From positions 62,001-126,000 of the forward strand of contig JARWMV010000039.1 of assembly GCA_030998015.1 (NCBI GenBank): a stretch of 64,000 nt of DNA, written 5' to 3'. The DNA is from Ceratorhiza oryzae-sativae. Taxonomy: Eukaryota; Basidiomycota; Agaricomycetes; Cantharellales; Ceratobasidiaceae. The translations under genes and the position numbers were made by a program. A model generated the notes under the pieces. That model was not told the DNA's origin, searched no databases, and saw nothing but the letters and a program-made list of their open reading frames with translations. This document shows, piece after piece, positions 27,965-44,560 of the stretch (positions within the stretch are counted from its first letter, which is position 1; the number at the start of each line of letters is the position of its first letter).

Positions 27965-30176
27965 ATGGCTAATCGACCTGTGGCCTATGGCATATCCTTC
28001 CCGGTCAACGGAATGATAGCTACCAGCCGGGGCGGTTCCACCAATAAAGATCTATACCGCATCGACTTTTCTGGAAAGGCTGACAACGGCAGATTCTTAA
28101 AGTGGTGCGAAGAATGGGGCGACGTCTACTCGTTCAAAGAAGTTGAATATCTTCAGAAGTCGAGCTGGCCGGCATATCACGAATTCATTCGGCTGTCATG
28201 TATCCGCAAGAAATCCGAACCAATTTCATGCTCCGATTCGGATAATCTCGTTTTATATCTAGAGCGTACAGCAGATCCAAAGCATGTAGGCAACGCTATT
28301 ACTGGAGCGGAGGCGGCTGACTGGCTCGTCGAATGCACCCAAGGATCGCCGACCGACACTGAACGCCTTCAGACAAGCTTTCGCCTCTTGAAGATTACCT
28401 TTTCAGACGAACGAACGCTTTCAGAGGTTCTTGATACATGCTATCGCATTGCTACTCATCGCAAGTCACGAGATTATATCTTGTTTCGATTCAACTGCTA
28501 CTTCTTCTGCTGGAACATTATCTTGGGACTCAGCCGTCCACTAGCACAATATGAATCAACCCTGTACAGGGAAAAGCAAGCAATCGTCGACCAGCTCACC
28601 GAACACCTCAAGTCTTTTGGCAGATGCTCTGACCAGCGTTTCAACCTGGCTTTAGTCCTATCTGGCCATTGGGCCTACACCGAACACGGAAGCGAAGTGG
28701 TGGACTCGCCCTTTATGAACATGTTATTAATGGGGCTTTCAAGCGAATCATTCCATACGGCCCTTCGTGAAAACTTTACGTCCACGCTTTGGAACCAGGA
28801 GCAAGAGACGGCAATCACTCGAGCGGTCAAGCAGCTTATTAAAAGCTTTGCCAGTTCATCCGTACCCTTGCTCCTCGCCGGCACCGGGAAATCGTTCAAC
28901 GCGTTGTTCTTTAGCGGTGAATATATCGACTTGAATATACCACCCACATGGACCCCGACAGTTGATCGGGAACGTGATGCACTGTTTAAGATATATTTGA
29001 ACGGCGCCATTTGGGATCTTTTTGGCAGGGCAATGGCACAAACGGACCGGACCCAGCGACAGAAAAACGAGTCGAATCAAGTCGGTCCGCGACTCACCCC
29101 TGCCAAGAGTGTGCAATATTCCCAGTCCGTTCTAATACAACGCCTTGCACCTCTTGGGCTGGCGACCTTATCGAAAAACGCAAGCGTGGCGTATTCTCTC
29201 GATAGGGTCCCGGAAGCTAGCCCAATAGCTCGTGCGGCAAGGAAAGCAACGAAGTATGCGGAACAGTACGACCTACTCACTCAGGTCGCTGGCCGTTTTG
29301 TCTCTCTAACAAGAGCCCAGTTGGAGAATAGAACTTCAGAGGATGGAGGGTTTGATATGGGGGGGTTGATTGGAATAAATGCTCGCAAGCTCATCGTTAA
29401 TCTGGTGCTTGATGCCGATCTCGAAACCCTCTCCCCTGTTGCAGAACCGTTGATCGAATCAGTCAAACGAATGGCTCGCAATCACGAGGACTGGGACTAT
29501 GCAACCCTTCGGAAAGCGACCATCAAACTCATTGCGGACGTTAGGACGCGAGGCTGCGAGTTGAGCTTCTACCCAGAGCCGATTATGGTCTGGGAGCTGA
29601 TACTATGGTATTCTCTCTCCGATGGAATAATCAAATCTATCCGGCGCGTCACCGAGAGATTGCGCAGCCAAGAGATAACACATAATTTCGAGTTGGCAAA
29701 GGTATGCAGTATTTGAATCAAAATATCCGTCGACTCTGTTTCTGATTTCATGCGTTGTTAAGTCTGTATCGCTCGTCGAAGGAGAATCCTCCCTCGATAA
29801 GACGATGCACAAGTGTGAGCGCGCAGAGGTAAGTCCCGAGCGATCGGCTGCAAATACACAGAAGATTCTAACGATATTTTCACTCAATTAGCCTGATGTT
29901 GTGAACCCGACTACCGCGTCCACGGAGAAATTGTCTAACAGCCAGATTCAGGATTGGATCCTTATCCGAGTTCGTACTTTGTGTCGAATGCTATACCGGG
30001 GCAAAGTTGGCCTCGGGGACCCCAGTCAGCTAGAAATCCAGGAAACGATGTCTGAAATATGGCAAGACCAAGGAACATGGTACAGTGCTCTGAAGCAGTT
30101 TCAACAGGCACGACGTGAGCAAAAGAGTCGGGAGCAAGAAAGCTTGAGCTCGGGCCTAGATTTAAGTCCGGATTGA
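27965..30176 (+). CDS. Unknown protein of about 700 aa, three exons
   Basis: The start is chosen at CACCATGG, a good fungal context. Exon 1 runs 27965-29701, exon 2 29763-29828 and exon 3 29892-30176. Both introns (GTATGC...TTAAG and GTAAGT...TTAG) keep the frame, and the same third-exon start is seen in the broken copy at 21212. The protein is soluble-looking and mainly helical, without signal peptide or membrane segment. Landmarks are FLKWCEEWGDVYSF (about 35-48), a central SHWAYTEHG-like part and a conserved C-terminal block DYATLRKATIKLIADVRT. It ends in a charged Gln/Glu/Arg-rich helix. I do not recognise a domain. The second copy shows that it is a duplicated family. Confidence 0.75.
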
Positions 30177-31620
30177 ATAATGTCGGGTTGTATGAGTTAT
30201 ATGTTGGCCATCTGAGAGCTTTTATACCAGCGAACCTACTCGAACATGAATGCGACGAGTTTTTATGACTTGAATTGATTGAAAATAGCAAAACGCACAT
30301 GTAAACAAAAATGTCATGGACGCAAATACGTGCGTGTTGAACAAGCAGACAGGGCATGCGCGCTCCTTCAACCTACCATATACTGTTTTTTCGGAACAGG
30401 TGAGTGGGTTCATCTCAGGGTTATCTGTGCACTTCTTCTCTGCCAAAACTTGGACAGATGGTGTGGAGCTCGCCGTGATCCGTTTTTCCCTGTGGAGCTT
30501 CAGTACTGATAACAATGTTTTGCGTCATGTTTAGGCGTATTTTTGTACAGCTGGCGCTTATTTTGCATCACTCCTGAAAAATAGGATACTTCTGTCGCGC
30601 GGAGATATATGTGGACCTGCCTGTCTCCTCCTCGCCCTCTATCTACTTATACTTATCTAAATCTTGCCCTGCTATTTTCCTTTCCTTCAAGCGGCTTGAA
30701 CTTGTGTTCATGTAGCTCGTTAAACATTTATTTTTTTGTCGCTGTTTCACAACAGGATGGTGCGGCGCTTACGTTTTGATCAAATGTATACCTAAGACTT
30801 TAAGCTCGCACCATCCGATGTTTTCATATTGAGGATACATGAAGGGCACCAAAATGCTCGCACAGGCCAGGCGAATCAATTAAAAGTGCCAAATTGAGCT
30901 TAAACAGACGCTTAAGATAGGGGTCTGCATCCCAAACTAGGAATTCCTGAAGATTCTCCTTGCTACCTGATTCTCCTTCCCAGTTCGATCATTTTTCGTA
31001 TTACTGAAGATCTGAGACTCAATTCCTGACCTAGGACGAGGCCAACGTCGTAGATATTGATCTGATCAACACGCAGGCGCCCCGCCATCTTATTGTGAAA
31101 CAGCAATAAATAAACAAAGATAGGGCACTTGAGCTCAAACCCCACAAAGTCATTTGACATGCAGCAAATTTCCCATTCATTGGAGGCCACTTTGTGAGTG
31201 TAGGAGCTAGTTACCGGTGGGGACTGGCATGACTCAGGTAGCAGACGCTGCCCACATCGGCTGACAGTATCCTTGCTCAGGACATCAGACACCCTCACGA
31301 AAGTGCCTACTCAACGCAAAAAGATCGCCAGTATTGATTCTGCAACGATGACCATAATTTGTGATAATATACGGGCGATTTACTGACTACTTTCATTCTT
31401 CGCGAAATCCATTTTGGTTCCGCCTCCATCTTGTGCCTCCAGCTACTCACCCGAGCTGTCATCGGCAATGTTGGTCATGACGTCAGACTCGGCGGATTAG
31501 GTGAGCCGAGATGACTGATCTGCAACGACCGCGACGGACCTATAAGCGCAAGCTATTTATACTACTCTTCTCTCACGAGTTTGCCAAGCTCCCTCGTCCC
31601 AATCCCCCTCGACTTTGATC
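30177..31620. other. Intergenic, no gene seen
   Basis: AT-rich sequence. Short open frames on both strands lack any family resemblance. Pyrimidine-rich promoter-like sequence precedes 31621. Confidence 0.5.
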
Positions 31621-33140
31621 ATGCCAAATAAAACGATGCGTGCGATTTTGGTCAAGAACAAGGGCGAGTCTGCGGATGATTTGTATATTGGCGAGCGGCC
31701 CACACCAAAGCCGGATCCGAAAGAGGTCTTGGTCAAGGCTAGTTGTTATCTGGCGGCGATGAGTAGCCTCGAACTGACAAGTTGGCGTGATCAGGTCATT
31801 GCCTTTGGGATTAATAGGATGGACATCATGTATGTGTGTTCATATCATGATCGACGTTATTGAAGACATGGCCTATGATATATAGGCAGAGAAAGGGAGG
31901 ATATCCGGTTCCTCCAGGTGCCAGCGATATACTGGGTGTTGAGTTTTCTGGGACGATCGAAGAAGTAGGAAGTGAGGTCCAAGGGTTGAGTGTAGGCGAG
32001 GAGGTTATTGGCTTAGCTTATGGCGTGAGTGTTTTTTTTCGGTAGTACGGCAGATTGATAACGTTTTGCTTGGGGCCAGGGAGCGTATGCAGGCACGTCT
32101 GTATTAATCCGAGAAAGAAGATTCACATTGATGTCGAGAACGAAACAGAATACGTCACGCTATCCGCGGGAAACATCATGCCCAAGCCAAAACACCTGAG
32201 CTGGATCGAAGCAGCCGCGATTCCTGAGAACTTCATCACTGGTTCGTTGCTCTCAACCGGCGAGCGGATCATATCTCTAAACTCATTCTCTCAACACCCT
32301 AAGCGTTCCAGGCGCTTATCCACATTTGCGAACTTCACAAGGGAGAGAATGCGCTGATTCATGCGGGCGCCAGTGGTGTGGGTGTGGCTGCGAACCAGTT
32401 GGCTGCGCTCTATGGAGCGTGAGTTTTTTCTGATCTCTGCCCCGTCGTTCTCTCATGCTGGTTTGACACGTAGTAAGCGGATTATAACTACCGCCAGCTC
32501 GAAAGAAAAACTCAACTTTTTGACCAATATGCCGAACGGAGCAACGCATGGTGTCAATTATCGGGAGCAAAATTTCGCTGATGAGGTTGCAAAAATTACT
32601 GGTCCGTACTGGTCATTTTATTAATGGAATTTGCTGATTTGAGATATAAAGATGGCCAAGGGGTCGACGTGATAGTGGATTTCATTGGACCCGATTATTG
32701 GGAAAAGAACATCGAGGCTATCGCCAAGGATGGTCGAATGGTACTGTTGGCTAGTATGAGCGGTACGCATATAATCTGCCCATTTAAACTCCTCCGCCAC
32801 CAACACTGGCTTTCGTTCGACAGGTCAAGTAGTAAATAACGTAAACCTCTTCAAGCTTTTGTACAAACGCATTCGGATCCAAGGATCGACGTTGCGCGCT
32901 CGGTCGCCCGAGTACCAAGCTGATTTGATAAGTCGGTTTTGGAAGGATGGGGAGGGCGCATTTGAAGATGGGCGTTTGAAGGTGTACATCCACAAGGTAT
33001 GGCGTTCGGTTCAGTCAAATATCCCCAACAGCTAAATGTGTTCCGACAAAAAGACCTACAAGTGGGGAGATATTGCCGAAGCGCACAAGGAGATGGAGGC
33101 GAATAAAACTATGGGAAAAATTGTTGTTGAAATTGATTGA
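31621..33140 (+). CDS. PIG3-type quinone oxidoreductase (zinc-independent MDR family)
   Basis: About ten small exons join into one MDR protein. Ends I could place are 31621-31737, 31795-31829, 31886-32024, 32080-32095, 32149-32241, 32304-32418, 32474-32601, 32652-32762, 32824-32996 and 33054-33140. Key parts are AFGINRMDIMQRKGGYPVP, LGVEFSGTIEEVG, the GEEVIGL loop, ALIHAGASGVGVAANQLA (NADPH-binding), VDVIVDFIGPDYW and a conserved end KTMGKIVVEID. No zinc ligands are seen, as expected for NADPH:quinone reductases of the TP53I3/PIG3 group. Two of the introns would use GC instead of GT at the donor. The gene appears intact. Confidence 0.87.
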
Positions 33141-35710
33141 GTGTATTCAGTTGAGCTAAATCCGGAAATATGCATATGCGCTATTTCAAAGGAATTCATA
33201 TCTCAGGTTTTCTATCAACTGCCGGATTGGAGGCCCCACTGACCCTAATTCCACGCGCGAGATCTCGACCCGTACCAGTTATGAAATGTGAGCTGCTAGC
33301 ATCTTGAATCCGATCAAGTGCTATATACACACCACGAGTACAGCGACAGGCTGTTCGAGGCTAGTGAGGGAATGCAATACAGCCGGTAGAGCTTAATCGC
33401 GAGTATTGAGAGAAGGAAACGCCGGTCACGTGGTCTTCCTTTTTGTTTTTGCATACATTTTTACAGACCTACACGAATACAACAGTCGAACCTGTCTGAC
33501 ACAATCAAGTGGTCTTGCACAACAACGAAATTCCTTGCGTCTGTCCACGACCATATCATGGCAGCTCCCGAGGTTACCCATCGTGTCTTATTCACCACAC
33601 CGCCCCTCTAAACCGCACCCGCTCTACGGAGCCACACAGCCAAATCCGCCTAATATCCAGAGCCGCCACGAGCCTCTGGGACAATCCATAAGATCAAAAT
33701 TAGTCTTGACGCATTTTTGATACTTCGGATTGCCGAATTTGCTCTTGAGCGCTTTAGAGCTCTGGTGGATTAGCCTGAGATACCGAGCCCAACCCCACCC
33801 GAACCAACCCTCAACACAATACCTTAAGAATCAACATGCACCTGGCTTTGGCAGACTCATAATATCTTAGAGCAGCCATGCATGGCGGTATTTGACATAC
33901 TTAGTACGGCTTGCGTACTTAATTCAACGTTCTACGATGTACTAGAGCGACTCTTAACATGCATGTGAGGAGCGCTTTCCGGCTCTGCAGGTAGAATCCC
34001 ATATACATTTAATATACTAGCTTTTACTCGCCCTATACGCACTGTACTACTCACATTTATAGCGTGATCTTTAGCTTCGGTTTCCACAGGTGCACTCTCG
34101 TGTGTCAGACACATTCACTGGCATTGCACGACCGCCCTTCGGTCGCCAGCCACCGCTGCAAGGGGCGCTCCAAGCCACTGCAGGTCCCCGAGGTGGTCGG
34201 ATATCCCTCCGGCGAGCACCCCTGCAAAATGGCTTTCCGTGGAACCCCGTCCCCGGAATGCCATTCCGCGTCTCTCTAAATCTGCTGGAGGCCGACGTCG
34301 TCCAATAGGTTGCACCCGGCGTAAGCGTGCCGCCTCGTGCTTTGTCCAGGGATTAACGGCTACTGGCGAAATTCGTTGGTGGTGGCCAGCGCTTGGCGTG
34401 GCCTTAACGCAAGGTGCGGCAATTGGTAATACATCAGCCCGATATCAAAAGCCTGCCACCAGCTTCATGATGGGCCGAGATGATTTGTTGAGGGCGTACG
34501 CGAGTTAGTGATTCGGCGATTTTATTTGTAGCTGGGTACAATGCAATCATCCGAGCCATGCGTTCAAGCTGCGAGAAGCTCCCTGAATGTCAGGCTGATG
34601 ATTAATGTCACTCCGTATTCACATCCGAATCTGAAGAATTAGATAATCATTAATGCCTCATCATGCGGAGCAACGGCTTCAAGGGTACCACTCTATAACC
34701 GCACTTCCGTCCACAAGTAGTCTCGCAGGATAATCGATTTGTCATCTTTTTCGATCTGGGCTAAAGCTTCAGGAGAACAGCCTTCTGTGTCACGAAGGCC
34801 TCCGCAGTAAGCACTCGCTACGGCACCCGATCACAGCGACCCTTGTCCTGACAATGTCGTGAACGCCACAGACTTCTTTATCACCTTGGAGCATCAAACC
34901 CTTCCCGCCATTCCTCCTAAATGTTTCTGGATGATCAGATCAGGCTTTCTCCAAGTTCATTGTTGCCATGTCCATAAACAGCATAACGTGCGTATATTAG
35001 CCGTTGGTGCAAGCCTTAGGCGAACTGTATTCGAGCCAATATATCAATGGAAAACCCACTAGCGTTTTTGGATAGTGTCGTCGGAATCAGCTCACATGTT
35101 TGAAAGCAAGTGACGTCATCAGTGGAGGTAGGTGTCCAACTTGGATACTAGCTATCCAGATGGACAGTCCGTGCAAATCCCAACTCCTCCGAAATCTCAT
35201 GTGCTAACTCGGCTGCTCGGAAGGAATTGCCCATTACGAATGTGCGAAGTCTCTAAATAACTGTAGTAGCGCCCAGTAACCGGGCCGGTCAACCGTATTC
35301 GGTGGAGCAAATATCGCGGAAACAAAGAGGGTAACAGGCGTTTGAATTGGGGGTGTGAAAAACCCCTGATGTCTCCAAACCTTGACGCCATATATCAAGC
35401 CGTCACTGATTTCATCTCTAATCTCAGACCTGCTCTTCAGCGTCTAATTCTTATCTGAATGACACACGGCCATCCTGACATCTTTCTTGATCTTTCATCC
35501 TGAAAAGGGGAAAAAATGCGCAAATATGTGAGTGAAATGAGTAGAGCGTGAGTCTTGGCTCTAGCGTGTGACATAGATCCTCTCGTTTTTGGTAAAGGTG
35601 CTCCGCGGGCTATGTCGTAAGTATGTTATTGGACAGAGGGATAAATGAGACTTCGTCTGGAGAAACACCCCTTCATTCCAGCATAACAACCCCTCAAGGC
35701 ACGCGCATAG
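33141..35710. other. Intergenic, no gene seen
   Basis: 2.6 kb. A more GC-rich patch at about 34090-34420 has short overlapping frames on both strands but no recognisable protein. The last 100 bp are the presumed promoter of the P450 gene. Confidence 0.5.
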
Positions 35711-37898
35711 ATGGAATATCTACAACTATGTTTTTCCAGTATTGTGCTTGGCGCACTCGCCATCCTCGTCTTTCAGAGGAGGGCAAAATATTCTCGACCT
35801 TTGCCTCCGTCTATTAAGGCTTATCCCTTTATCGGACATTTGTTTTCTCTCCCTTCTACAGAGGAACACGTTGCTTATAAGGAGATAAGCATGGAGCTAA
35901 AGAGTCCGTCCTCCCCAATGACAGCCATATACTGCTAAGCGTTTTGTAGGCGATATAATTTCATTCTCTGTTCTTGGCCAGGTGATTATTGTATTAAACT
36001 CGCTTGAATCCGCGAAGGATCTTCTCGTTAGGAGGTCAGCAATCTATTCAGACCGGGCTGAGTTTCCCATGCTCAACGACGATATGTGGTAAGTACGCAT
36101 ACATTCATCACTTCGACTCTTCAATAATACATTCACAAGCGTTGGTTGGGGAAAAGACACCGGATTTCTTCCATATGGGGAACGATGGAATCGACAACGG
36201 ACCATGACAAAAGACATATTGCACCCCAAAGCGTGCGAAGAGCTCTGGCCAAAAGTAACACGGCAGGTTAAGCTCTTTACTCAACGATTGTTGCATGATC
36301 CCGAAAGCTTTGCAAGCGAGCTACGATGGTAGGATGACACATTCACGTGCTAGATAGTTCATGGCTCATATGAAGTTCATGTTTAGGACCACCTCAGCCA
36401 CGATGCTGTCGATTGTTTATGGATACGAACCCTCTTACCCACACGACGAGCAAGTTCAACTGATCGAAGCGGCAAATAAGGAGATGTGCGAAGCTGCATT
36501 ACCTGCCAGTGAGTAAATACAACCTGTTTCTAAGAAAAAGTTTTTTCGATAATTTAACGTTAGATTTCTACGTAAACATCCTACCATGGTTTAAATATAT
36601 CCCTGGATGGTTCCCTGGTGCAGGGTGGAAGCGACTGGCGAACGAATGGCGAGAAAGGAAGGACAGGGTAATTCACGGGATATTTGAGTGGACAAAATCA
36701 CAGATGGTAGGATGAAGACTCGATTCATCCCGCGTAGATTGCACCCTCACATCATATCCACAAAAGGCGGCCCATATCGCCGGACCGTCAATTCTCAAAG
36801 CTCTTCTCACCAATATGGCCAATAGTGACGAACCAGAGCACGGTAACGACGAGGAAGAAGACAGTATTCGATGGGCCACTGGAACCTTGATCCCGGGTAC
36901 ATTCTTCCTCACATAGACTCTATGTGTAACGCACTCATAGTATTGGCATTGCTTTTGGCAGCTGGCTCCGATACGGTAATGCACAATTCTTGAAAGGGTA
37001 TAGTTAGGTGACAGACAATCCGGTTAGACCATATCAACCATGTCGAGCTTTGCTTTAGCGATGATTCTATACCCGGAAGTTCAGAGAAAGATACAGCGCG
37101 AACTTGATGAGGTGGTCGGTGAGCGATTGCCAGAGCTCAGTGACTGCGAAAGTTTGCCATACTTGAATGCCGTCCTAAAGGAGGTCTTGAGGTGGCGCCC
37201 TGTTGGACCTTCCGGTATGTTTATCGCGCCCAGTGATTTTTTTGGTATACCTACACCAATGCGGACCTGCCGTAGGTATACCACATGCCTGCTCCAGGGA
37301 TGACGAGTACAAGGGATTCGCGATTCCAAAAGGAGCTATCATGTGCGTCTCGTCTCGTCCCATCAACTACTGCACATTATTCACAGAACTCTGAACGAAA
37401 CAAAAAGCATCCCCAACATATGGTAAATAAACCTGTTTTGATAAAGAAAACCTTGTAGTCACGAATCAAAACTCAGGGCAATGAGCTTCGATAATAGCAT
37501 ATACCAGAACCCGCAAGACTTTGATCCAGACCGCTTTCTGGACTCTGAACTGCCCCTAGCTCCAACCTTTGGCTTTGGCAGGAGGTGCGCCGAAATATGC
37601 TTTCGGAGCCTGGTCTAAAACCTCAGACAGGGAATGCCCTGGGTCCCAGTTTGCCAATTCGAATTTATTCATATTGGCCAGTACTTTGCTCACCATATTC
37701 GATATAAATGCAACACAGGGAAAGCCGTTCCCTCAAGCAAAAACAAACACCAGTTCGCTCATTCTGTCAGTAGTTTTTACAAATTTCCGGAATTTGCTCA
37801 TTGAGGATGATAGCAGATACCCAGCCCCCTTCGACTCTACCGTAACTCCACGATCGGAAAGTCGCCGGCGCTTGATAGACGAATGGGTCGAGGTTTGA
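35711..37898 (+). CDS. Cytochrome P450 monooxygenase, copy 1
   Basis: Twelve or thirteen exons join into a full P450. The head is a membrane anchor (LCFSSIVLGALAILVF) followed by RPLPPS and PFIGHLFSLPS. Conserved parts follow in order: WGKDTGFLPYGERWNRQR (helix C), GYEPSYPHDE, a 14-bp exon 36962-36975 giving the I-helix AGSDT, EVLRWRP (ExxR), the PERF-like DPDRF, and the heme loop FGFGRRECPG with the cysteine ligand, split by an intron at 37585-37630. All invariant residues are present. The substrate is unknown; the family resembles basidiomycete P450s often named after O-methylsterigmatocystin oxidoreductase, which is only a similarity label. A paralogue lies at 46967-49172. Confidence 0.88.
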
Positions 37899-40876
37899 CA
37901 AAGCATGCAGAAGAGTTATCTTGAATTTGGCGGCGCATCGCGCGTGTTTAATGACGAGGCCAGAATGAATTGAATGCTGAAACTGCATTGATTGCCGCAA
38001 ATATGTTCTCTAAGACATGGTTCCTGAGACTCAGAGTAACAATCGGTTTTTGGTGGCGCTCTTCTTGGATATTTGTGTCACCTCAGTTTGCCTATACAAA
38101 TCCACTTCCAAGTCCGCTTTTTCTAAAGGCTCGCATTTTTAATCATTTACAACGTCACTCTTTCTAACCGTTTTACGGTCTCCGTGTTTCCAAAGAGCGG
38201 CCTTTTATCCCTTGCCCGATTGGATTCGCAAAGAATCTCACATATCAGCTGACCAATAATCTTGTTTCTAGTATTCCACGCTAGCTGTCAACAACGTGAT
38301 GTAGAAGTAAATATTACTTCTATATGGGCCATAGTTTCTTGGCGCGTGGAGCGGTTGCTGACGTTTGAGACTGTCTACGTGATGCGGATGAACTGGCTGA
38401 GTTGGCCTTGCACTATAGACGAATCAAGTCGTTTATATACATAGTTGACGCATGCACAAGTGGGAAATGTCGGAAACACGAATATATGCGGACTACATGC
38501 GCTAGAACAGTAGCGGCGCATGATCTCGTTCAACACATGGTATTCTGGGTGGCTCATATGCGATCACCTCAATAGGCAACCCAATCGTAATCGTTTTGAG
38601 AATTGTGCCAACCGTATAAACAAAAATTATCTCGACAATACAAAGGCCATTTGTGATGCCAAGGCTGTTGAATTGAAGAAGTTGGCATGATTTTCTCGGG
38701 CCACAGGCTGGAATGGAGAGCATACACGACGGGTAATTGTGGAATAATCGGCCGCTGAAAGGGACGAAAGACTGATGGACAATAGAAAGAATCGCTGCAT
38801 ATAGAGCAGAGGATACCCATGCCACTACCTAACCCTCCTATTGCTATCCTGGTGCTAAGTTATAAACAACCAACATGGGAGCATAAGAAGCACGTCATAT
38901 CAGAGATTCTGTGCCTCGTATCCGCCAGGTGACCCATGTTGAGCATGCTGGCAGTTCCCCAACGACACAGATTGGTTCAAGCAGCTAGTAAGCAGGAGGA
39001 TGCCAGTGCTTATAGTTTGTCCATAAATGCGTTGACACGGCTCTGCATCGCCGAGCTCGCTAAATGCGAACTCTCGATCAGAAATGGTTTACGAGAGTAT
39101 TGGATGCATTCCGGTAAGATATGAATCTAAGACTCAGCTATTCAACAGTGTTGACCGATTACAGAATGAAGAGTAACGAGTCATTAATAAATTATGACAT
39201 TATCCAGACTTTGGTGCCGATTAGCTTAGCTTGGCTTTAGCTCTTACGGGAAGACACCCATTCTTCTTAGCTTAGTAGCCTAGGTCACGCCAAAGCGTTT
39301 TCTGTGAGTTTTGCCTTTCCGTTGAAATACTGGGAAGCACACATCCAAATCCGCTCACAGCTGGGTAATCCATGGCGAGTGGATTCTCTGAAATTCATTC
39401 ATGGGCGAAACGATGATACAAGTACAAAGAACAAGATTGGCGCGTCCCGATGCATAATAATGTTCTTACGAGGAGGGACTTGCTCTTTTGGAGGTAACCA
39501 TAACCCCTTTGAGAGCCAGACTATGGCTTGTCAATCAGCTCTAGCCTCCAATTTTTCAAAACAACGTCAGGATTGTCGGGGATCAGCCCCGCCTACGCAT
39601 TCGCAGGAAAATTAGTGTCAACATCAGGTGCAGGATTTGAGGTAACCAACTTGTGGTGGGCCAAGTCCCTCTCTCGAAGGGTCGTACCATAGGTAGAGTT
39701 TGATATACGTGCTCTTGAAATAAAACCTTGAATCCAAGATTCATGAATATCACATATCTTGTGGAACGGCTTTATGGACTAACCGACGCTGATTCGACTT
39801 GGGGCCTGCCTCTACCTTGAACCGGCATGGTGAACGAGAAAGATATATGCCAGAGTACGCATCGGGAGCGGCGTCGCACGAGACGTAAAGCTTGCGTTTG
39901 ACGCTTTGGAGAGTGACGGTGTTGTCAGATTTGAAGAATTCGATACGGAACTTTTTATTTCGATTAGCGGATAGGAATCAAATAAGGACGTAGTGGACAG
40001 GACGCACGAGTTGATCATCTTTTGGGCTGGCGGGACTGATAGTCAGATTTTGGTTCTCTTTGTCAGACTTCATTGTAAGACATTCGTTGCCGGTCGCCAT
40101 CAGCCGATAGTTTCCCGGCTTGATTTGTAGCGACATGCTGGAAGACGTAGACCCAGGCGAGGGTGACTGTGATATGGGATGCTATGGGGATTCAAAGACT
40201 TTGCTTGAACCGCGGTTGGTCATATAGCAATGGCACCATACAGTCTCGGGGTTCCTTTTTGAAGTGGAGAGGGAACCTTCGCTCTTGGGGTTCTTTTTTT
40301 TCAAGTGGAGAGGGCGCAACGGCACACGGACACAGATACCCCAGCGCAAAGCATGAGCTCCTTTTGAGAACAGCTAGCTTGTACCCAGGTGAAGCCGTCT
40401 TCGCTCCATTCTACAATCCCGGGTGAAACTCAGGCTAATACGAGAACGAGTGGCAAAAAATGACATGAAGAAAGCGACTTTTGCTCATCCCTCCGGCCTT
40501 CGTGTCATAGCCAAGACGCCTAGTTGGGTGATGATGGCGACGACGTAGTTACAGAAAGGACAAGCATCATAACTCAATGGGTCCACATGATCATTCCGTC
40601 ACCGAAATGTCGCGAGATTCAACAGGATATCCCAAGTCCGAACCATTCACCGTCGAGCGCCGGTGGGGTCATAGCTATGATCGACGGCGCAAAGAGTCGC
40701 TGGAGCTAGCCAATGGCATCAAGAGATCACGGGCCATGAATGCAATATCCAGCGCGTGCCCAAAGGTCAAGCCCAGAAACAGCCGGAGATCAGGGCTGGC
40801 TGATCAGTGGCAGAAGCACGTGACTGGTCCCGGATTCGGAAGCAATCCAGACCTTGGATCCAAAACCCTGCCGCCA
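37899..40876. other. Intergenic, no gene seen
   Basis: About 3 kb. Frames such as those near 38936 and 39304 are short and unlike known families. An upstream in-frame extension of the next gene begins at 40577 but is Arg-rich and unlike relatives. Confidence 0.45.
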
Positions 40877-43306
<2,430 letters not shown>

Positions 43307-44059
43307 TGCTGTTGATTCATGTTGAATTGAATAGTGTAGATGAAATTATATGTTTGAATTTATGTTTTGAATGGATGAATAGTAGTGGTGTTATTGTTTT
43401 GTTATCACGCGAAACACGATTCAAAGGCTCACCAGCCCATTTTTTGTGACTATCCTTTAGAACCTAAAGAGATAACGCCTTCGCGCTTTTGGACTAGCTC
43501 GCTCGGCTCGGTTGCTCACATGCCGGGTGAGGCTGTAGGCTGTATTGATAAGATGTAGATACAGTATTTTATATACAAAGGTAGGGACAAATGTATGAGA
43601 AACGTCGGTGATGCAGATATATGCGCTGGAACATCTGGGGCGCGCGACCTCCTTCAACACTATCACTCAAACGAAGCTTGTAGAAAAGTCGGCCAGTACA
43701 GAATAAACGATGACTCAAGGCCGAAGCGCATAATCTATACGCACTAACATACATTTCATTCCCAATAGCAAACCACGCAGAATTCCCGCCGCCCACCGGT
43801 GTCAAATCCCAATTGGCTACAACTCGGATACTCCCTGGGGTGGCAGGAGCAGCGGATCGAGACCCCCACATCAGAACCAGGTCAAGCGTACCCCACACCA
43901 CGTTCCCTGACGGCCAAGCAGAGTGCTCGATCACAACCACGCTCCCTGAAGAACACGACATCCTGGGTTCAATGATGCAATTTATAGTAAGAACAATGGA
44001 TAAATACACTGTTTATTCTCATTTATCTAATGAACAATGATGTTTTTCACGTCCAGCTA
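43307..44059. other. Intergenic; uncertain minus-strand frame
   Basis: A minus-strand frame of 146 codons (43569-44009) contains TPGSIRVVANWDLTPVGGG but no recognisable domain. I would not call it a gene without further support. Confidence 0.35.
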
Positions 44060-44560
44060 TTATTCCACCGCTGATTCAATTGAACCTATCTTTGGTGCGT
44101 TCGCGAAGGCGGCTAAGATTTTGTTTGCAGCAGCTACATTCACCGCAAGCAGTGTGGAAGGATACAACCACTCGTTATCCTCGCTGGAGACCCCCTTCAC
44201 ATTTTGTCCGATTCGGTCCATGACTCCCATGAACATTGAGAGCCTGAAGAGAAACGCAACGGATCGTAGGATTGCATTCGCCTCGTGTCCGAGAATATCG
44301 CTTTTCCGCAACGCCATAATCTCCCCGTGGAGCAGATGTAAATCGGACCTACAGATAGTGGTTCCAGTTACTCTGACAACCACATCGTCCTTCCAGGCGC
44401 ATACAAATTTGAGATGCTTTTTATGAAGGTGAATACATACCGGCTCCACAATACCTGGCGCTGTATTTCTGTCATTCACAATTCTCCCGCAGCGAACCAT
44501 GCAAGGACCTTCATCTTGGAGCCATCTTTGTGATGTTTGTAACCCTTCTCGATAGGAACG
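44060..44560 (-). pseudogene. Fragment of a zinc-dependent alcohol/formaldehyde dehydrogenase
   Basis: The minus strand reads GYKHHKDGSKMKVLAW, then after a frame change DDVVVRVTGTTICRSDLHLL and HGEIMALRKSDILGHE. This is the N-terminal catalytic part of class-III-like zinc dehydrogenases, including the Cys that binds catalytic zinc and the GHE glutamate. After GHEANAIL the similarity stops; no Rossmann domain follows. A stop and frame changes make it a remnant. Confidence 0.55.

Noticed and set aside
34064..34508. Overlapping short frames in a GC-richer patch
   Set aside because: No homology recognised, no intron logic, and frames on both strands of similar length.
40577..40876. Upstream in-frame extension of the PRMT gene
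   Set aside because: It is open but Arg/Ser-rich and unlike the family's N-terminus. Methionine at 40877 gives a natural start.
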